DNA from: Sphingomonas folli
GTDB taxonomy: Bacteria; Pseudomonadota; Alphaproteobacteria; Sphingomonadales; Sphingomonadaceae
NCBI RefSeq assembly: GCF_019429525.1
Contig: NZ_JAHXZL010000003.1
Span: 372,001-436,000 of the forward strand
Length of the DNA: 64,000 nt
Direction: 5' to 3'
Under the pieces are notes generated by a model. The model made no database searches and was not told the DNA's origin. It saw only the letters and a program-made list of their open reading frames with translations. Position numbers and translations under genes: made by a program. This document shows, in pieces, positions 26,597 through 35,047 of this stretch (its first letter is position 1; the number at the start of each line of letters is the position of its first letter).

Positions 26597-27582
26597 CCGC
26601 CCCACACCTCGGGCCCGGCGTGGAGCAGGCCGTCGTCGTAGCGGACGCTCGGCACACGGTCCTCCGCGAGGAAGGTCGGGCCGTCGAGGTCGACCAGGTC
26701 GGCGATCTGACCCAGCACGAAGCCCGGTGCGGTGGCGAGGCTGGTGCCGATCATCGTCCCCACCATCACGCCCAGCCCGCGCCGGCGCGCCTCGGCCGCC
26801 ATCAGCAGTCCCTCGGTGAGCCCGCCGCACTTGTCGAGCTTGATGTTGACCACGTCGAACCGCCCGACCGCGTCGGCGACGTCGTCGAGCGTCAGCAGGC
26901 TCTCGTCCCCGGCGATCGCGATGGCGGAGCGATAGCCGTCGAGCGCGGCCTCGGCGCCGCGCGCGAGCGGCTGCTCGAGCAGCGACACGCGGTGTGGCAG
27001 CAGGCCCGCGACCAGCGCGTCGAGCTCGTCGCGCGCGAAGCCCTGGTTGCCGTCAACGCCGAGCCACACGTCGGGCCGCGCCGCGCGGATCGCGGCGACG
27101 CGCGCGAGATCCAGCGCCAGCTCGCCGGTCAGCTTCACCTTGATCGAGCGCGCCCGCGCGTAGCCGCGCGCCACCGCCGCCATCGCCTCGGGCGTGTCCG
27201 CGCTGACCGTGAAGGTGGTGACGATCGGGCGCGGCGGCTCGACCAGCCCGGCGAGCCGCCACACCGGCGTGCCGCCGCGCCGCGCCTCCAGCTCCCACAG
27301 CGCGGCGTCGACCGCGTTGCGCGCGCCGCCCGCGGGCATGAGCGCGCGCAGCCGCTCGCGCGTCGGCCCCGCCTCGATCGCCGCACGCGCCGCCTCGACG
27401 TCGGCCAGCATCTTGGCGAGATCATCGCCGAGGTAATAGGAGCCGGCGCCCTCGCCGCGCCCCCGATGCGCGCCGTCGTCGAGCGTCACGACCAGCACCT
27501 CGGCGGTCTCGAAGACATAGCCGGCGATGCGGAAGGGCTGCGCCAGCCGCAGCGTCGCGGTCTCGGTGTCGAGCCGCAGCAT
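26593..27582 (-). CDS. dgcA: DgcA-type N-acetyl-D-glutamate racemase / dipeptide epimerase (enolase superfamily)
   Basis: 329 residues. Enolase-superfamily acid/base and metal residues are visible in order: KVKLTG (KxK), GVDGNQGF (Asp ligand), LLEQPL (Glu ligand), AGDES (third ligand) and NIKLDKCGG (second Lys), then DLDGP near the end. This is the muconate-lactonizing/dipeptide-epimerase subgroup to which L-Ala-D/L-Glu epimerases and DgcA belong. The ATG shares one base with the upstream serine hydrolase stop (TGATG). DgcA versus dipeptide epimerase cannot be settled by eye; both use D/L-Glu-type chemistry. Confidence 0.82.
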   Translation of the reverse strand: MLRLDTETATLRLAQPFRIAGYVFETAEVLVVTLDDGAHRGRGEGAGSYYLGDDLAKMLADVEAARAAIEAGPTRERLRALMPAGGARNAVDAALWELEARRGGTPVWRLAGLVEPPRPIVTTFTVSADTPEAMAAVARGYARARSIKVKLTGELALDLARVAAIRAARPDVWLGVDGNQGFARDELDALVAGLLPHRVSLLEQPLARGAEAALDGYRSAIAIAGDESLLTLDDVADAVGRFDVVNIKLDKCGGLTEGLLMAAEARRRGLGVMVGTMIGTSLATAPGFVLGQIADLVDLDGPTFLAEDRVPSVRYDDGLLHAGPEVWGG

Positions 27583-29582
27583 CAGTAGAACACCGTCAGC
27601 GCGAGCAGGTGGAAGGCCACCGCGACCCACAGCACCACCAGGGTAGCCAGCAGCAGCAGCACCGCCCACAGCTTGCGCGTCCACGGCCGCTCACTGCGCC
27701 ACGTCACCCAGGCGTTCCACCCCGCGACGCCGACCGCGCCGACGAACACGACGATGCTCGCGAGCTGCAGCAGCGTCAGCGCGGCGTCGCCGGGGGCGCT
27801 GTCGCCGAACAGCACCGAGATCAGCCAGAACCAGCCGCCCAGCACCAGCAGCACCGCCAGCGCCATCACCCGCGCCGCGCGCGCCGCGCGCAGCGGTACC
27901 CCGGCGAGCGGCGCGGCGGCCTGGTAGCGGCGCCGCAGGTACCAGGCCGCCGGCCAGAACAGCACGGTCAGCAGCAGCACCGCGAGGCTGGCGTAGAGCG
28001 CGGGCAGCAGCCAGGCGGCGTTCCGATGGGCCGGCACGCGGTCCCACACCATGAAGGGCGAGACGAGGTCGAAGCTCCATCGCACCGGCTGTCCGTCGAC
28101 CAGCTGCGCCGCGAGCCGATCGTGTCCCGCGGGATCGCGCCAGACATAGGGCGCGACCTCGACCCAGCGCACCGGCACCCCGTTGGCGCCCTTGATCGAG
28201 GGGATGACGAGCCGGCCCTGCGCGTCCGCCCCCACCTCGGCCTGGCCGAAGAGGTTGGCGATGTCGACGAAGTTGGTGAACGACGAGCGGCTGACCTGCC
28301 AGTGCCCGGCCAGCGCCGCGGCGTGCTGGCGCGCAGTGGCCGCGTCGACGCGGCCGGCCGGCAGCGTCGCGCCGGGGAAGTAGCGGTCGGCGAAATCCTG
28401 GAACAGCTGCCCGCGCACGACATGCGCCGCCCCGTCGCGCCCGGCCGAGTTGAACGAGACGTACAACCCGGTGCGCTCCGCGAGGAAGAGGTGGAGCGAG
28501 GTGTGCATCTGGTTGGTGTCGCCCAGGTGCGCGATCACGCGGCGGCCGTTGATGTTGGTCTCGAAGAAGCCCAGCTCCATGCGGTTGAGCGGCGGGATCA
28601 GCGAGCGCGGGTTCACCTCGGCGAGCGGGCTGTCGTGCATCAGCGCCGCGGTCCCGGGGCGCAGCACGCCGCGCCCGCCATCGAGGTGCGCGATCATGAA
28701 CTTGGCCATGTCGAGCCCCGAGGCGGAGAGCGACCCCGCCGGGCCGGGCACGACGATCTCGAACGGCTTGGGATCGCCCGAGCCGAGCGGATAGCCCTGC
28801 GCCATCAACCCGCGCAGGCGCGGCGGCAGTGGCTGGCGGAAGCTGGCGGTCCGCATGTCGAGCGGGCGGAAGATGCGCTGCTCGACATAGTCGTCGAACG
28901 CCATGCCGCTCACCCGCTCGACGATGTAGCCCGCCAGCGTCGTCGCCCAGTTGGAATAGGCCGGGGTCGTGCCCGGCGCGTACACTCGCGCGGGGACATG
29001 GCGCTTGAGATAGGCGCCGATCGGCTCGACGTCGCGCGCGTCATAGGTGATCAGTTTCTTGTTCGCTTCCTCGAACCCGGCGGTGTGGGTCATGATCTGG
29101 CGCAGCGTGATCGGCTGGCCGCGATAGGCCGGGATGACGAAATCGAGGTAGCGGTTGACGTCGGCGTCGAGGTTGAGCCTGCCCGCCTCGACCTGCTGCA
29201 TCACCGCGGTCCAGGTGACGAGCTTGGACACCGAGCCGGGGCGGAACAGGGTGAGGTTCGGGTCGACCGGGCGGCGCTTCGCCACGTCGGCATAGCCGTA
29301 GCCGCGCGCGGCGATCACCTGGCCGTCGCGCACCACCGTCACCACCGCGCCCGCGATGTCGCCGCTGTGCAGCGCATAGGGCATGTAGCCGTCGAGCCAG
29401 GCGGTGACGTCCTCGCCGGTGAGCGCGCGGCCGGGCGCGGGCGCCACCGGCACCGCGGGCGCGGCCGGCTGCGCCACGGTCGGCGCGCCCGGCCGCACCG
29501 GCGCCTGTGCTGGCGCCAGCGCCGCGATCGCCGCGGCGCCGAGCGCCGCCGACAGCCACGCGAGCATCCGTCCCGTCCCCAT
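27582..29582 (-). CDS. beta-lactamase-family serine hydrolase with C-terminal membrane segments
   Basis: 666 residues with signal peptide and Ala/Pro-rich linker; GGAGG lies 8 nt before the ATG. SxxK is in GSVSK (Ser about 117), YSN is the YxN motif, and the third motif is HLGD where the paralogue has HGGD. About four membrane helices close the protein. It is a paralogue of 17260-19224 over its full length (AWLDGYMP, TWTAVMQ, AYSN, YIVxRVSG all shared). First gene of the operon with dgcA and the POT transporter, next to the second palindrome. Confidence 0.86.
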   Translation of the reverse strand: MGTGRMLAWLSAALGAAAIAALAPAQAPVRPGAPTVAQPAAPAVPVAPAPGRALTGEDVTAWLDGYMPYALHSGDIAGAVVTVVRDGQVIAARGYGYADVAKRRPVDPNLTLFRPGSVSKLVTWTAVMQQVEAGRLNLDADVNRYLDFVIPAYRGQPITLRQIMTHTAGFEEANKKLITYDARDVEPIGAYLKRHVPARVYAPGTTPAYSNWATTLAGYIVERVSGMAFDDYVEQRIFRPLDMRTASFRQPLPPRLRGLMAQGYPLGSGDPKPFEIVVPGPAGSLSASGLDMAKFMIAHLDGGRGVLRPGTAALMHDSPLAEVNPRSLIPPLNRMELGFFETNINGRRVIAHLGDTNQMHTSLHLFLAERTGLYVSFNSAGRDGAAHVVRGQLFQDFADRYFPGATLPAGRVDAATARQHAAALAGHWQVSRSSFTNFVDIANLFGQAEVGADAQGRLVIPSIKGANGVPVRWVEVAPYVWRDPAGHDRLAAQLVDGQPVRWSFDLVSPFMVWDRVPAHRNAAWLLPALYASLAVLLLTVLFWPAAWYLRRRYQAAAPLAGVPLRAARAARVMALAVLLVLGGWFWLISVLFGDSAPGDAALTLLQLASIVVFVGAVGVAGWNAWVTWRSERPWTRKLWAVLLLLATLVVLWVAVAFHLLALTVFY

Positions 29583-29621
29583 TGCCGCCGCCTCCGCTTG
29601 TCGTTATTCTCAGGTATGATC

Positions 29622-29649
29622 CTAATCAGGACAACGTTATCCTGTTTAG
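29622..29649. promoter_or_regulatory. 28-bp palindromic operator, site 2
   Basis: Arms CTAATCAGGA and TCCTGTTTAG around CAACGTTA; 12 of 14 dyad pairs match. It lies between the serine hydrolase start (29582, minus) and the XRE-cupin start (29669, plus), so it can act on both. Probable binding site of that XRE-cupin protein, including autoregulation. Confidence 0.75.
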
Positions 29650-29668
29650 GCGCTTCGTCAATGGCCTC

Positions 29669-30373
29669 ATGGAGGACGCCGCCGTGCCGACATCGCCCCC
29701 GACCCTGGGCGCGCTCCTCAAGGGGCTTCGCGCGCGGGAGGGCTGGACGCTCAAGGAGATGAGCGCCAAATCCGGGATCCCGGTCTCGACGCTGTCGAAG
29801 ATCGAGCACGATCGGCTGACGCTGACCTATGACAAGCTGCAGGCGTTGGCGCGGCGGCTCGGCATGCGCATGACCGACCTGTTCGCGGAGGAGAGCGAGG
29901 AGGCGGCGCAGCCCGTCACCGCGCGGCGCAGCCTCGGCGACGTGGCGCAGTCGGTGCGGGTGGAGACGCCCAACTACGACTATTACTATCTCTGCACCGA
30001 GCTGCGGCGAAAGCGCATGATCCCGGTCGTCACCAAGATCCGCGCGCGCTCGGCCGAGCAGTTCGGCGAGCTGGTGCGCCACTCCGGCGAGGAGTTCCTC
30101 TACGTGCTGAGCGGGCGGGTGGAGGTGCAGACCGAATTCTACGATCCGGTCACGCTCGAGCCGGGCCAGGCGATCTACATCGACTCGAGCATGGGCCACG
30201 CCTATCTCGCCGCCACCGGCTGCGAGGAGGCCGAGGTGCTCGCGGTCATGTCGAGCGCCGAGGAGGAACTGATGGAATCGCTGTTGACGCTCCACCACGG
30301 CCAGCGCGGCGCGGGTGCCGAGAATGAGAATGATCCGCCCGCAACCCCGCGCCGCCGCGGGGGCACCCGATGA
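29669..30373 (+). CDS. XRE-family regulator with C-terminal cupin sensor
   Basis: 234 residues from ATG 29669. A helix-turn-helix of the lambda-repressor type (about 12-70) reads LKEMSAKSGIPVSTLSKIE. A cupin domain (about 125-210) has HSGEEFLYVLSG and LEPGQAIYIDSSMGHAY. Such HTH-cupin regulators sense small ligands and often repress catabolic genes. It is divergent from the serine hydrolase-dgcA-POT operon and overlaps the dipeptidase start (ATGA). The nearby palindromes make it the likely master regulator of the locus. Confidence 0.9.
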   Translation: MEDAAVPTSPPTLGALLKGLRAREGWTLKEMSAKSGIPVSTLSKIEHDRLTLTYDKLQALARRLGMRMTDLFAEESEEAAQPVTARRSLGDVAQSVRVETPNYDYYYLCTELRRKRMIPVVTKIRARSAEQFGELVRHSGEEFLYVLSGRVEVQTEFYDPVTLEPGQAIYIDSSMGHAYLAATGCEEAEVLAVMSSAEEELMESLLTLHHGQRGAGAENENDPPATPRRRGGTR

Positions 30374-31638
30374 GGGCCGCGCTGCTCGCCGCCGCGGCGC
30401 TGCTCGCCGCCCCCCCCGCCGCCGCGCAGAATTATGGCGCTCGTGTCGCGCGCGTGCTCGAGGCGACGCCGCTGATCGACGGTCACAACGACTGGCCCGA
30501 GGCGCTCCGCGAGCGCGAGGGCGAGAAGCGCTGGAGGATGGACCTGCGCGACCTCGGCGCGAGCGACCCCGCCTACGATACCGATATCACGCGGCTGCGG
30601 CGCGGGCTGGTCGGGGGGCAGTTCTGGTCGGTGTGGGTGTCTCCCGACCTGCCCGGCAAGGAGCAGGTGGAGCAGACGCTCGAGCAGATCGACCTCGTCC
30701 ACTCGCTCGCCGACCGTTATCCGGAGACATTCGCGCTGGCGCGCACCGCCGCCGACGTGCGCCGCGCGCACGCCGCGGGGCGGATCGCCTGCCTGATCGG
30801 GGTGGAGGGCGGGGGCCAGATCGACGGCAGCCTCTCGGTGCTGCGCGCCTATGCCGCGCTGGGTGCGGGCTATCTCACCCTCACCCACTCGCGCACGATC
30901 GACTGGGCCGATTCCGCCACCGACGACCCGCGCCACGACGGGCTCACCGACTTCGGGCGTGAGGTAGTGCTCGAGCTCAACCGCCTCGGCATGCTGGTCG
31001 ACCTGTCGCATGTCAGCGAGAAGGTGATGCGCGACGCGCTGGCGGTCACGCGCGCGCCGGTGATCTTCTCGCACTCGGGCGCGCGCGCGCTCAACGACCA
31101 CCCGCGCAACGTCTCGGACGACGTGCTGCGGCTGGTGGCGCGCAACGGCGGCGTGGTGATGGTCGACTATGCGCCGGGCTATGTCGCCGACGCCTACCGC
31201 CGCTGGTCCGCCGACTCGCTGGCCGAGAAAGCGCGGCTCAACTCGCCGCCATACAACGGGCTCGACATCGGCCAGCCGGAGAGAGCCGCGGCGGACTATG
31301 CGACCTGGCTCCGCGCGCACCCGGCCCCGACCGTGACGCTGGCGCAGGTGGCGGACCATATCGTCCATGTCGCCGAGGTGGCGGGCGTCGATCACGTCGG
31401 GCTCGGCTCGGACTTCGACGGCGTCGGCGCGACGCTGCCGACGGGCCTCGGCGACGTCTCGACCTACCCCGCGCTGCTCGCCGAGCTGATGCGGCGCGGC
31501 TGGTCCGACGCCGACGTCGCCAAGCTGGCCGGGGGCAACGTGCTGCGCGTGATGGAGGCGGCCGAGCGGGTCAAGGCACAGCTGGGCGCTGCTCCGTCGG
31601 CCGCTTCAGCCCACGTTCGCACTCGCAAGGGTCTGTAG
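30370..31638 (+). CDS. membrane dipeptidase, M19 (renal dipeptidase) family, exported
   Basis: 422 residues with a signal peptide (to PAAAQ). Metal ligands of the M19 family are in order: IDGHNDW (HxD), IGVEGG (bridging Glu), LVDLSHVS and IFSHSGAR (His), and LGSDFDG (Asp). M19 enzymes are zinc dipeptidases that tolerate D-residues at the C-terminal position. That suits a periplasmic step releasing D-amino acids in this locus. It is translationally coupled to the XRE-cupin regulator. Confidence 0.9.
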   Translation: MRAALLAAAALLAAPPAAAQNYGARVARVLEATPLIDGHNDWPEALREREGEKRWRMDLRDLGASDPAYDTDITRLRRGLVGGQFWSVWVSPDLPGKEQVEQTLEQIDLVHSLADRYPETFALARTAADVRRAHAAGRIACLIGVEGGGQIDGSLSVLRAYAALGAGYLTLTHSRTIDWADSATDDPRHDGLTDFGREVVLELNRLGMLVDLSHVSEKVMRDALAVTRAPVIFSHSGARALNDHPRNVSDDVLRLVARNGGVVMVDYAPGYVADAYRRWSADSLAEKARLNSPPYNGLDIGQPERAAADYATWLRAHPAPTVTLAQVADHIVHVAEVAGVDHVGLGSDFDGVGATLPTGLGDVSTYPALLAELMRRGWSDADVAKLAGGNVLRVMEAAERVKAQLGAAPSAASAHVRTRKGL

Positions 31639-31700
31639 ACCCGGAAGCGGTCACTCGATCGCTCTCGACTCCCACCACTCATTCAACTCGGTGCCGGAGC
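31638..31700 (+). repeat. dispersed intergenic repeat, copy 4
   Basis: Starts at the last base of the dipeptidase stop codon: GACCCGGAAGCGGTCACTCG, then ACTCCCACC, then CATTCAACTCGGTGCCGGAG. The third block matches CTCGGTGCC of the 33844 copy. Confidence 0.55.
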
Positions 31701-31818
31701 CCTGTGGAAAATCGCACCGGCGCAGTGGTGCACCGCAAGCGGGAAGCGTGGGATGGTCCTGAAGCGGACAGGCCAAGGTTGGATCGCAAACAACGCTGCA
31801 GGGATGTGAGGATGACGC

Positions 31819-32358
31819 ATGAAAGCAGCGATCGCAGTTCGAGCGGAGTGCCCTGGGGATGCTCCCGCGATCTTAGAGATTGTGGTGCGCGCTTACGCCA
31901 ACGTGATCTATAGCGATCATCGCGAGCACCTGATGATCGAGCGGCTTCGTGGTACCGCCGCCTGGATCCCACCGCTGTCCCTTCTGGCCGAGGTCGGCGG
32001 GAGGGCCGTAGGACACATCCTGCTGACGAAGGGAGATATTTGTGGCTCAGGATCCTGGAATGAATCGCTTGCCCTAGCGCCGCTATCGGTGGTGCCCGAC
32101 TACCAATCTAGAGGGGTGGGCAAAAGGCTGGTTGAATCGGCTTGTCAGAAGGCGCTCGAGCTTGGCTTTGGAACCATCGTCCTGGTCGGTCTTCCATCCT
32201 ACTACCCCCGATACGGCTTCGAGCCGTTAAGCCGTTACCCAATCACGCTGCCATTCGACGCGCCTGATGAGAACTGCATGGTACTTCCTCTACGACCGGG
32301 AGCACTCGACGGCGTTGCAGGCGTGGTGAAGTACGCCAAGGAATGGCTGGAGCACTGA
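31819..32358 (+). CDS. GNAT-family N-acetyltransferase (YhbS-like)
   Basis: 179 residues with GAGGA 8 nt upstream of the ATG. The acetyl-CoA site is in VVPDYQSRGVGKRL (Q/RxxGxG/A), and YYPRYGFEPL is the usual C-terminal motif. Codon use is less GC-biased than its neighbours (many CTA, TTA, AGA-type and T-ending codons), and repeats lie upstream of it, so recent acquisition is possible. The acceptor is unknown. No operon partner. Confidence 0.85.
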   Translation: MKAAIAVRAECPGDAPAILEIVVRAYANVIYSDHREHLMIERLRGTAAWIPPLSLLAEVGGRAVGHILLTKGDICGSGSWNESLALAPLSVVPDYQSRGVGKRLVESACQKALELGFGTIVLVGLPSYYPRYGFEPLSRYPITLPFDAPDENCMVLPLRPGALDGVAGVVKYAKEWLEH

Positions 32359-32615
32359 ATGACTGCTTGAGGCGTCGCTACGATCTGAGGATATGTTCGA
32401 AGAGCGCTCTCAGTCTAACGCGAACTCGTCTAGGCTAGCTTCGCCAGGGCCCCAACCGACTTGTGCCGTTGCGGGCTGACCCGAGACCGGCGAGATGCTG
32501 CCGAGCGTACATGACCTAGGTCGTCTTCACCGGCTCACCCGGCTCTTCGCGAAATCCGGCTATTATCCGCCTGGATGCTCGCGGTGTTAGCAGAGCGACA
32601 TCCCACCCATCCGCT

Positions 32616-32810
32616 ATGAGCTTGGTCACCCGCTACGATCTCTGGATCGATCAGGCCGAGCCCGGCCGGTTCGTGCTGAACGAGCTCTACACCGATGCCG
32701 ACGCGCTCGCCGCGCATCGTGCGAGCGCGCATTTCCAAACCTATCTCGCGTCGATCAACAACCTTGCTGAGCGGAGCGCGTTCACGCTCAATCCGCTAGC
32801 GTTCGGCTGA
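32616..32810 (+). pseudogene. antibiotic-biosynthesis-monooxygenase domain, C-terminal remnant
   Basis: 64 residues: RYDLWIDQAEPGRFVLNELYTDADALAAH and HFQTYL match (in short stretches such as DQAEPGRF) the second half of ABM-domain quinol monooxygenases, which are normally about 95-100 residues. The first beta-alpha unit is missing and the upstream in-frame codons do not supply it. It precedes the aldo/keto reductase by 28 bp. A shortened functional protein is less likely than a remnant. Confidence 0.6.
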
Positions 32811-32838
32811 CACGCATTCAGGCCCAAGGATCCGTACC

Positions 32839-33843
32839 ATGGCACTCAAGGATATTCTGCCCTCGAAACTCGGTTTCGGCGCCGCACCGCTCGGCAATAT
32901 GTTCCGCGCGATCCCCGAGGACGAGGCGCTCGCGACCGTCGAGGCCGCCTGGAAGGACGGCATTCGCTACTTCGACAACGCTCCCTTCTACGGCGCGGGC
33001 CTCGCCGAGATCCGCATGGGTGAGGCGCTGAAGGACAAGCCGCGCGACCAGTACGTCATCAGCACCAAGGTCGGCCGCCTCGTACTCGACGAGGTTGAGG
33101 AGGAGGCGCGCGACAATGGTGAGAAGGGCGACGTGTTCGCCAACGGCCGTCCAAACAAGGTCATCAACGACTATTCGCATGATGCCACGTTGCGCTCGAT
33201 CGAGGACAGCCTGACACGCCTGCAGACCGACCGTATCGACATCGTCTGGGTCCATGACCTAGCGCAGGACTTCTACGGCGACGCCTGGATCGGTAAATTT
33301 GAGGAGGCGCGCACCGGCGCGTTCAAGGCGCTCGATCGCCTACGCGACGATGGCACGATCAAGGCGTGGGGGCTCGGCGTGAACCGAGTCGAGGCGGTAG
33401 AGCTGCTGCTCGACCTCGACGGTCCGCGACCCGACGGCTCGCTCCTCGCCGGTCGCTACACGTTGCTCGACCATGACCGCGCGCTCGAGCGCCTGATGCC
33501 GAAGGTCGCCAACCGCGGCTTGGGCATCGTCATCGGCGGGCCTTACAGCTCAGGTGCGCTCGTCGGTGGGCCGAATTTCGAATATGCCCCCGCCACGCCC
33601 AAGATCCTCGCCAAGGTCGCGGCGATCAAGGCGATTGCCGACCGCCACGGCGTCAGCATGAAGGCGGCGGGCCTACAATTCTCGCTCGCCAACCCCGCGG
33701 TCGCAGCCGTCATCCCCGGTGCCAGCCGACCGCAACGCATCGCAGAGGACACGGCGGCACTGAACGAGCCAATCCACGTCGACTTCTGGCGTGAACTGCG
33801 CGACGCCGGCCTTGTTAATCCGGCGGCACCGTTGCCACTCTGA
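32839..33843 (+). CDS. aldo/keto reductase, aldose/pyridoxal 4-dehydrogenase-like
   Basis: 334 residues. The catalytic tetrad is present: Asp and Tyr in FDNAPFYG, Lys in STKVGR, His in WVHDL. Long insertion after STKVGRLVLDE and the ending with VIPGASRP fit the D-threo-aldose 1-dehydrogenase / pyridoxal 4-dehydrogenase branch. AAGGA lies 9 nt before the ATG. NAD(P)-dependent sugar or aldehyde oxidation is expected. The ABM remnant just upstream suggests a former operon. Confidence 0.86.
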   Translation: MALKDILPSKLGFGAAPLGNMFRAIPEDEALATVEAAWKDGIRYFDNAPFYGAGLAEIRMGEALKDKPRDQYVISTKVGRLVLDEVEEEARDNGEKGDVFANGRPNKVINDYSHDATLRSIEDSLTRLQTDRIDIVWVHDLAQDFYGDAWIGKFEEARTGAFKALDRLRDDGTIKAWGLGVNRVEAVELLLDLDGPRPDGSLLAGRYTLLDHDRALERLMPKVANRGLGIVIGGPYSSGALVGGPNFEYAPATPKILAKVAAIKAIADRHGVSMKAAGLQFSLANPAVAAVIPGASRPQRIAEDTAALNEPIHVDFWRELRDAGLVNPAAPLPL

Positions 33844-33985
33844 CCCAGAACCGGCCATTCCGGAGCTTCTGCCCGCCTCCCGACCCCGGCAGCTCGTTCA
33901 TCTCGGTGCCAAGGTCCTTTGGCGTGCTGCAGAAATCAGGCTTGCCTGATCTTGCAGGCAAGCGGAACGGCGGCTTCGAAGCGTG
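33844..33985 (+). repeat. dispersed intergenic repeat, copy 5 (long form)
   Basis: Begins right after the reductase stop: CCCAGAACCGGCCATTCCGG, CCCGCCTCCCGACCCCGG, CGTTCATCTCGGTGCC, then a hairpin and GGCGGCTTCG. The longest and clearest copy in the window. Confidence 0.6.
33940..33963 (+). terminator. hairpin downstream of the aldo/keto reductase
   Basis: Perfect 9-bp arms GCTTGCCTG and CAGGCAAGC with a 6-nt loop, about 100 bp after the stop, inside the repeat. There is no T-run, so a role in termination or RNA stability is only possible. Confidence 0.35.
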
Positions 33986-34103
33986 GAAATGACGTGACCA
34001 CCCACGCCTGCCACGCTAATCGCCAAACCCGATCGGATGGCAGCCGATTTAGCTCGACCTTTGGTCTGCGACGATCCCCGGAATAATCCGCTCTGGATGG
34101 GTC

Positions 34104-34352
34104 ATGCTTTGCATCAACCCATGGCAGGGACTAGACAGGTTCATGAACCAGATATTAAGAACCTATCGGCGAGCGCGCCGGAGTGGTGAGGCCGTCACCA
34201 CCAACTTCCTCGAGCTACTATCGCAAACGCCCGGCGCGATCCGCCTCCCGAACGATACATCGGGATCGGTGCGTAGGGCGATCGAGGAGGACGAGAGCGT
34301 CGGTCGCGTGCTCGCGTGGCTTCAGCCCGAGGGTTCACCACACAAGCACTAG
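34104..34352 (+). CDS. hypothetical small protein
   Basis: 82 residues (or 69 from the ATG at 34143). The C-terminal half (FLELLSQTPGAIRL, AIEEDESVGRVLAWL) has a helical, GC3-biased look; the N-terminal half does not. No family recognised and no clear ribosome binding site. It may be a decayed fragment. Confidence 0.25.
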   Translation: MLCINPWQGLDRFMNQILRTYRRARRSGEAVTTNFLELLSQTPGAIRLPNDTSGSVRRAIEEDESVGRVLAWLQPEGSPHKH

Positions 34353-35047
34353 GGTCGGACACCGCTCCTGGATGAGTGAAGCGGTGGCGTCTGCCCGGCG
34401 GATCGTGTAGGCGAGCGGCGATGTTCAAGACGTTCAACGACCCGATGCAGCCTCGCCGACACAGCCTTGTCGCTACCACCAACTACGACGCCAAGCGCTC
34501 GCCAGCCGTCGCCGATACCCCGTCGACTAACTACGAGGAGCTCGCCCGCCAGCTCGATCTGGGCACTCGGCGAGGATAGGCACGCAGCCACGAGGGTCTG
34601 ATCCATGAAGAAGTCCGAGCTGCCCTTCCTCAAGGCCCGGCTGGATGCGGCTAATCGTCAGGCGGGAGCCGACGCCAATGACCGTGAGGTGGAGCGTGAC
34701 CCGATCCGAAGCGACGCAGAGGGCAAGCACACAGCCACGGAGATCGGGCTCGTGGATGGGCATCGTGACCCTGATCCCGGCGCCTAGCCGGGCGGAGGCG
34801 TCGCCTACCCGCCCATGCATAGGTGTCCTGGTCCGCATTTCCTCGCGAGCTCGCGGGTCCAAGGTCCACCTGTCTACCCGGTTGCCTGAGACCTGGCCCT
34901 ACTGCCCGCATAGAGCTTGGGGTGAGCTGGCCGCATCATGTTCGTGAAAAGGTTGGTGTTGACCTAGCATTCTACAAGCGCTCGGATGTACGCTCCTAGG
35001 TTGAGCGGACATCCAAGCAATCTCGTCGAGGTATGGTCCTGACGCAT

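Larger units (their letters stand above)
33844..35047. other. 1.2-kb intergenic region with a repeat and one doubtful small gene
   Basis: After the repeat copy (33844-33985) the region holds several frames of 50-90 codons on both strands. Only one (34104-34352) looks faintly protein-like; the others (for example 34421-34579 and 34605-34787) lack a recognisable family or clear ribosome binding site. Codon use differs from the surrounding operons. It may be decayed coding DNA. Confidence 0.45.

Noticed and set aside
34421..34787. Two small plus-strand frames (34421-34579 and 34605-34787) that could be short genes
   Set aside because: No recognisable domain and weak start signals. Noted within the intergenic entry only.
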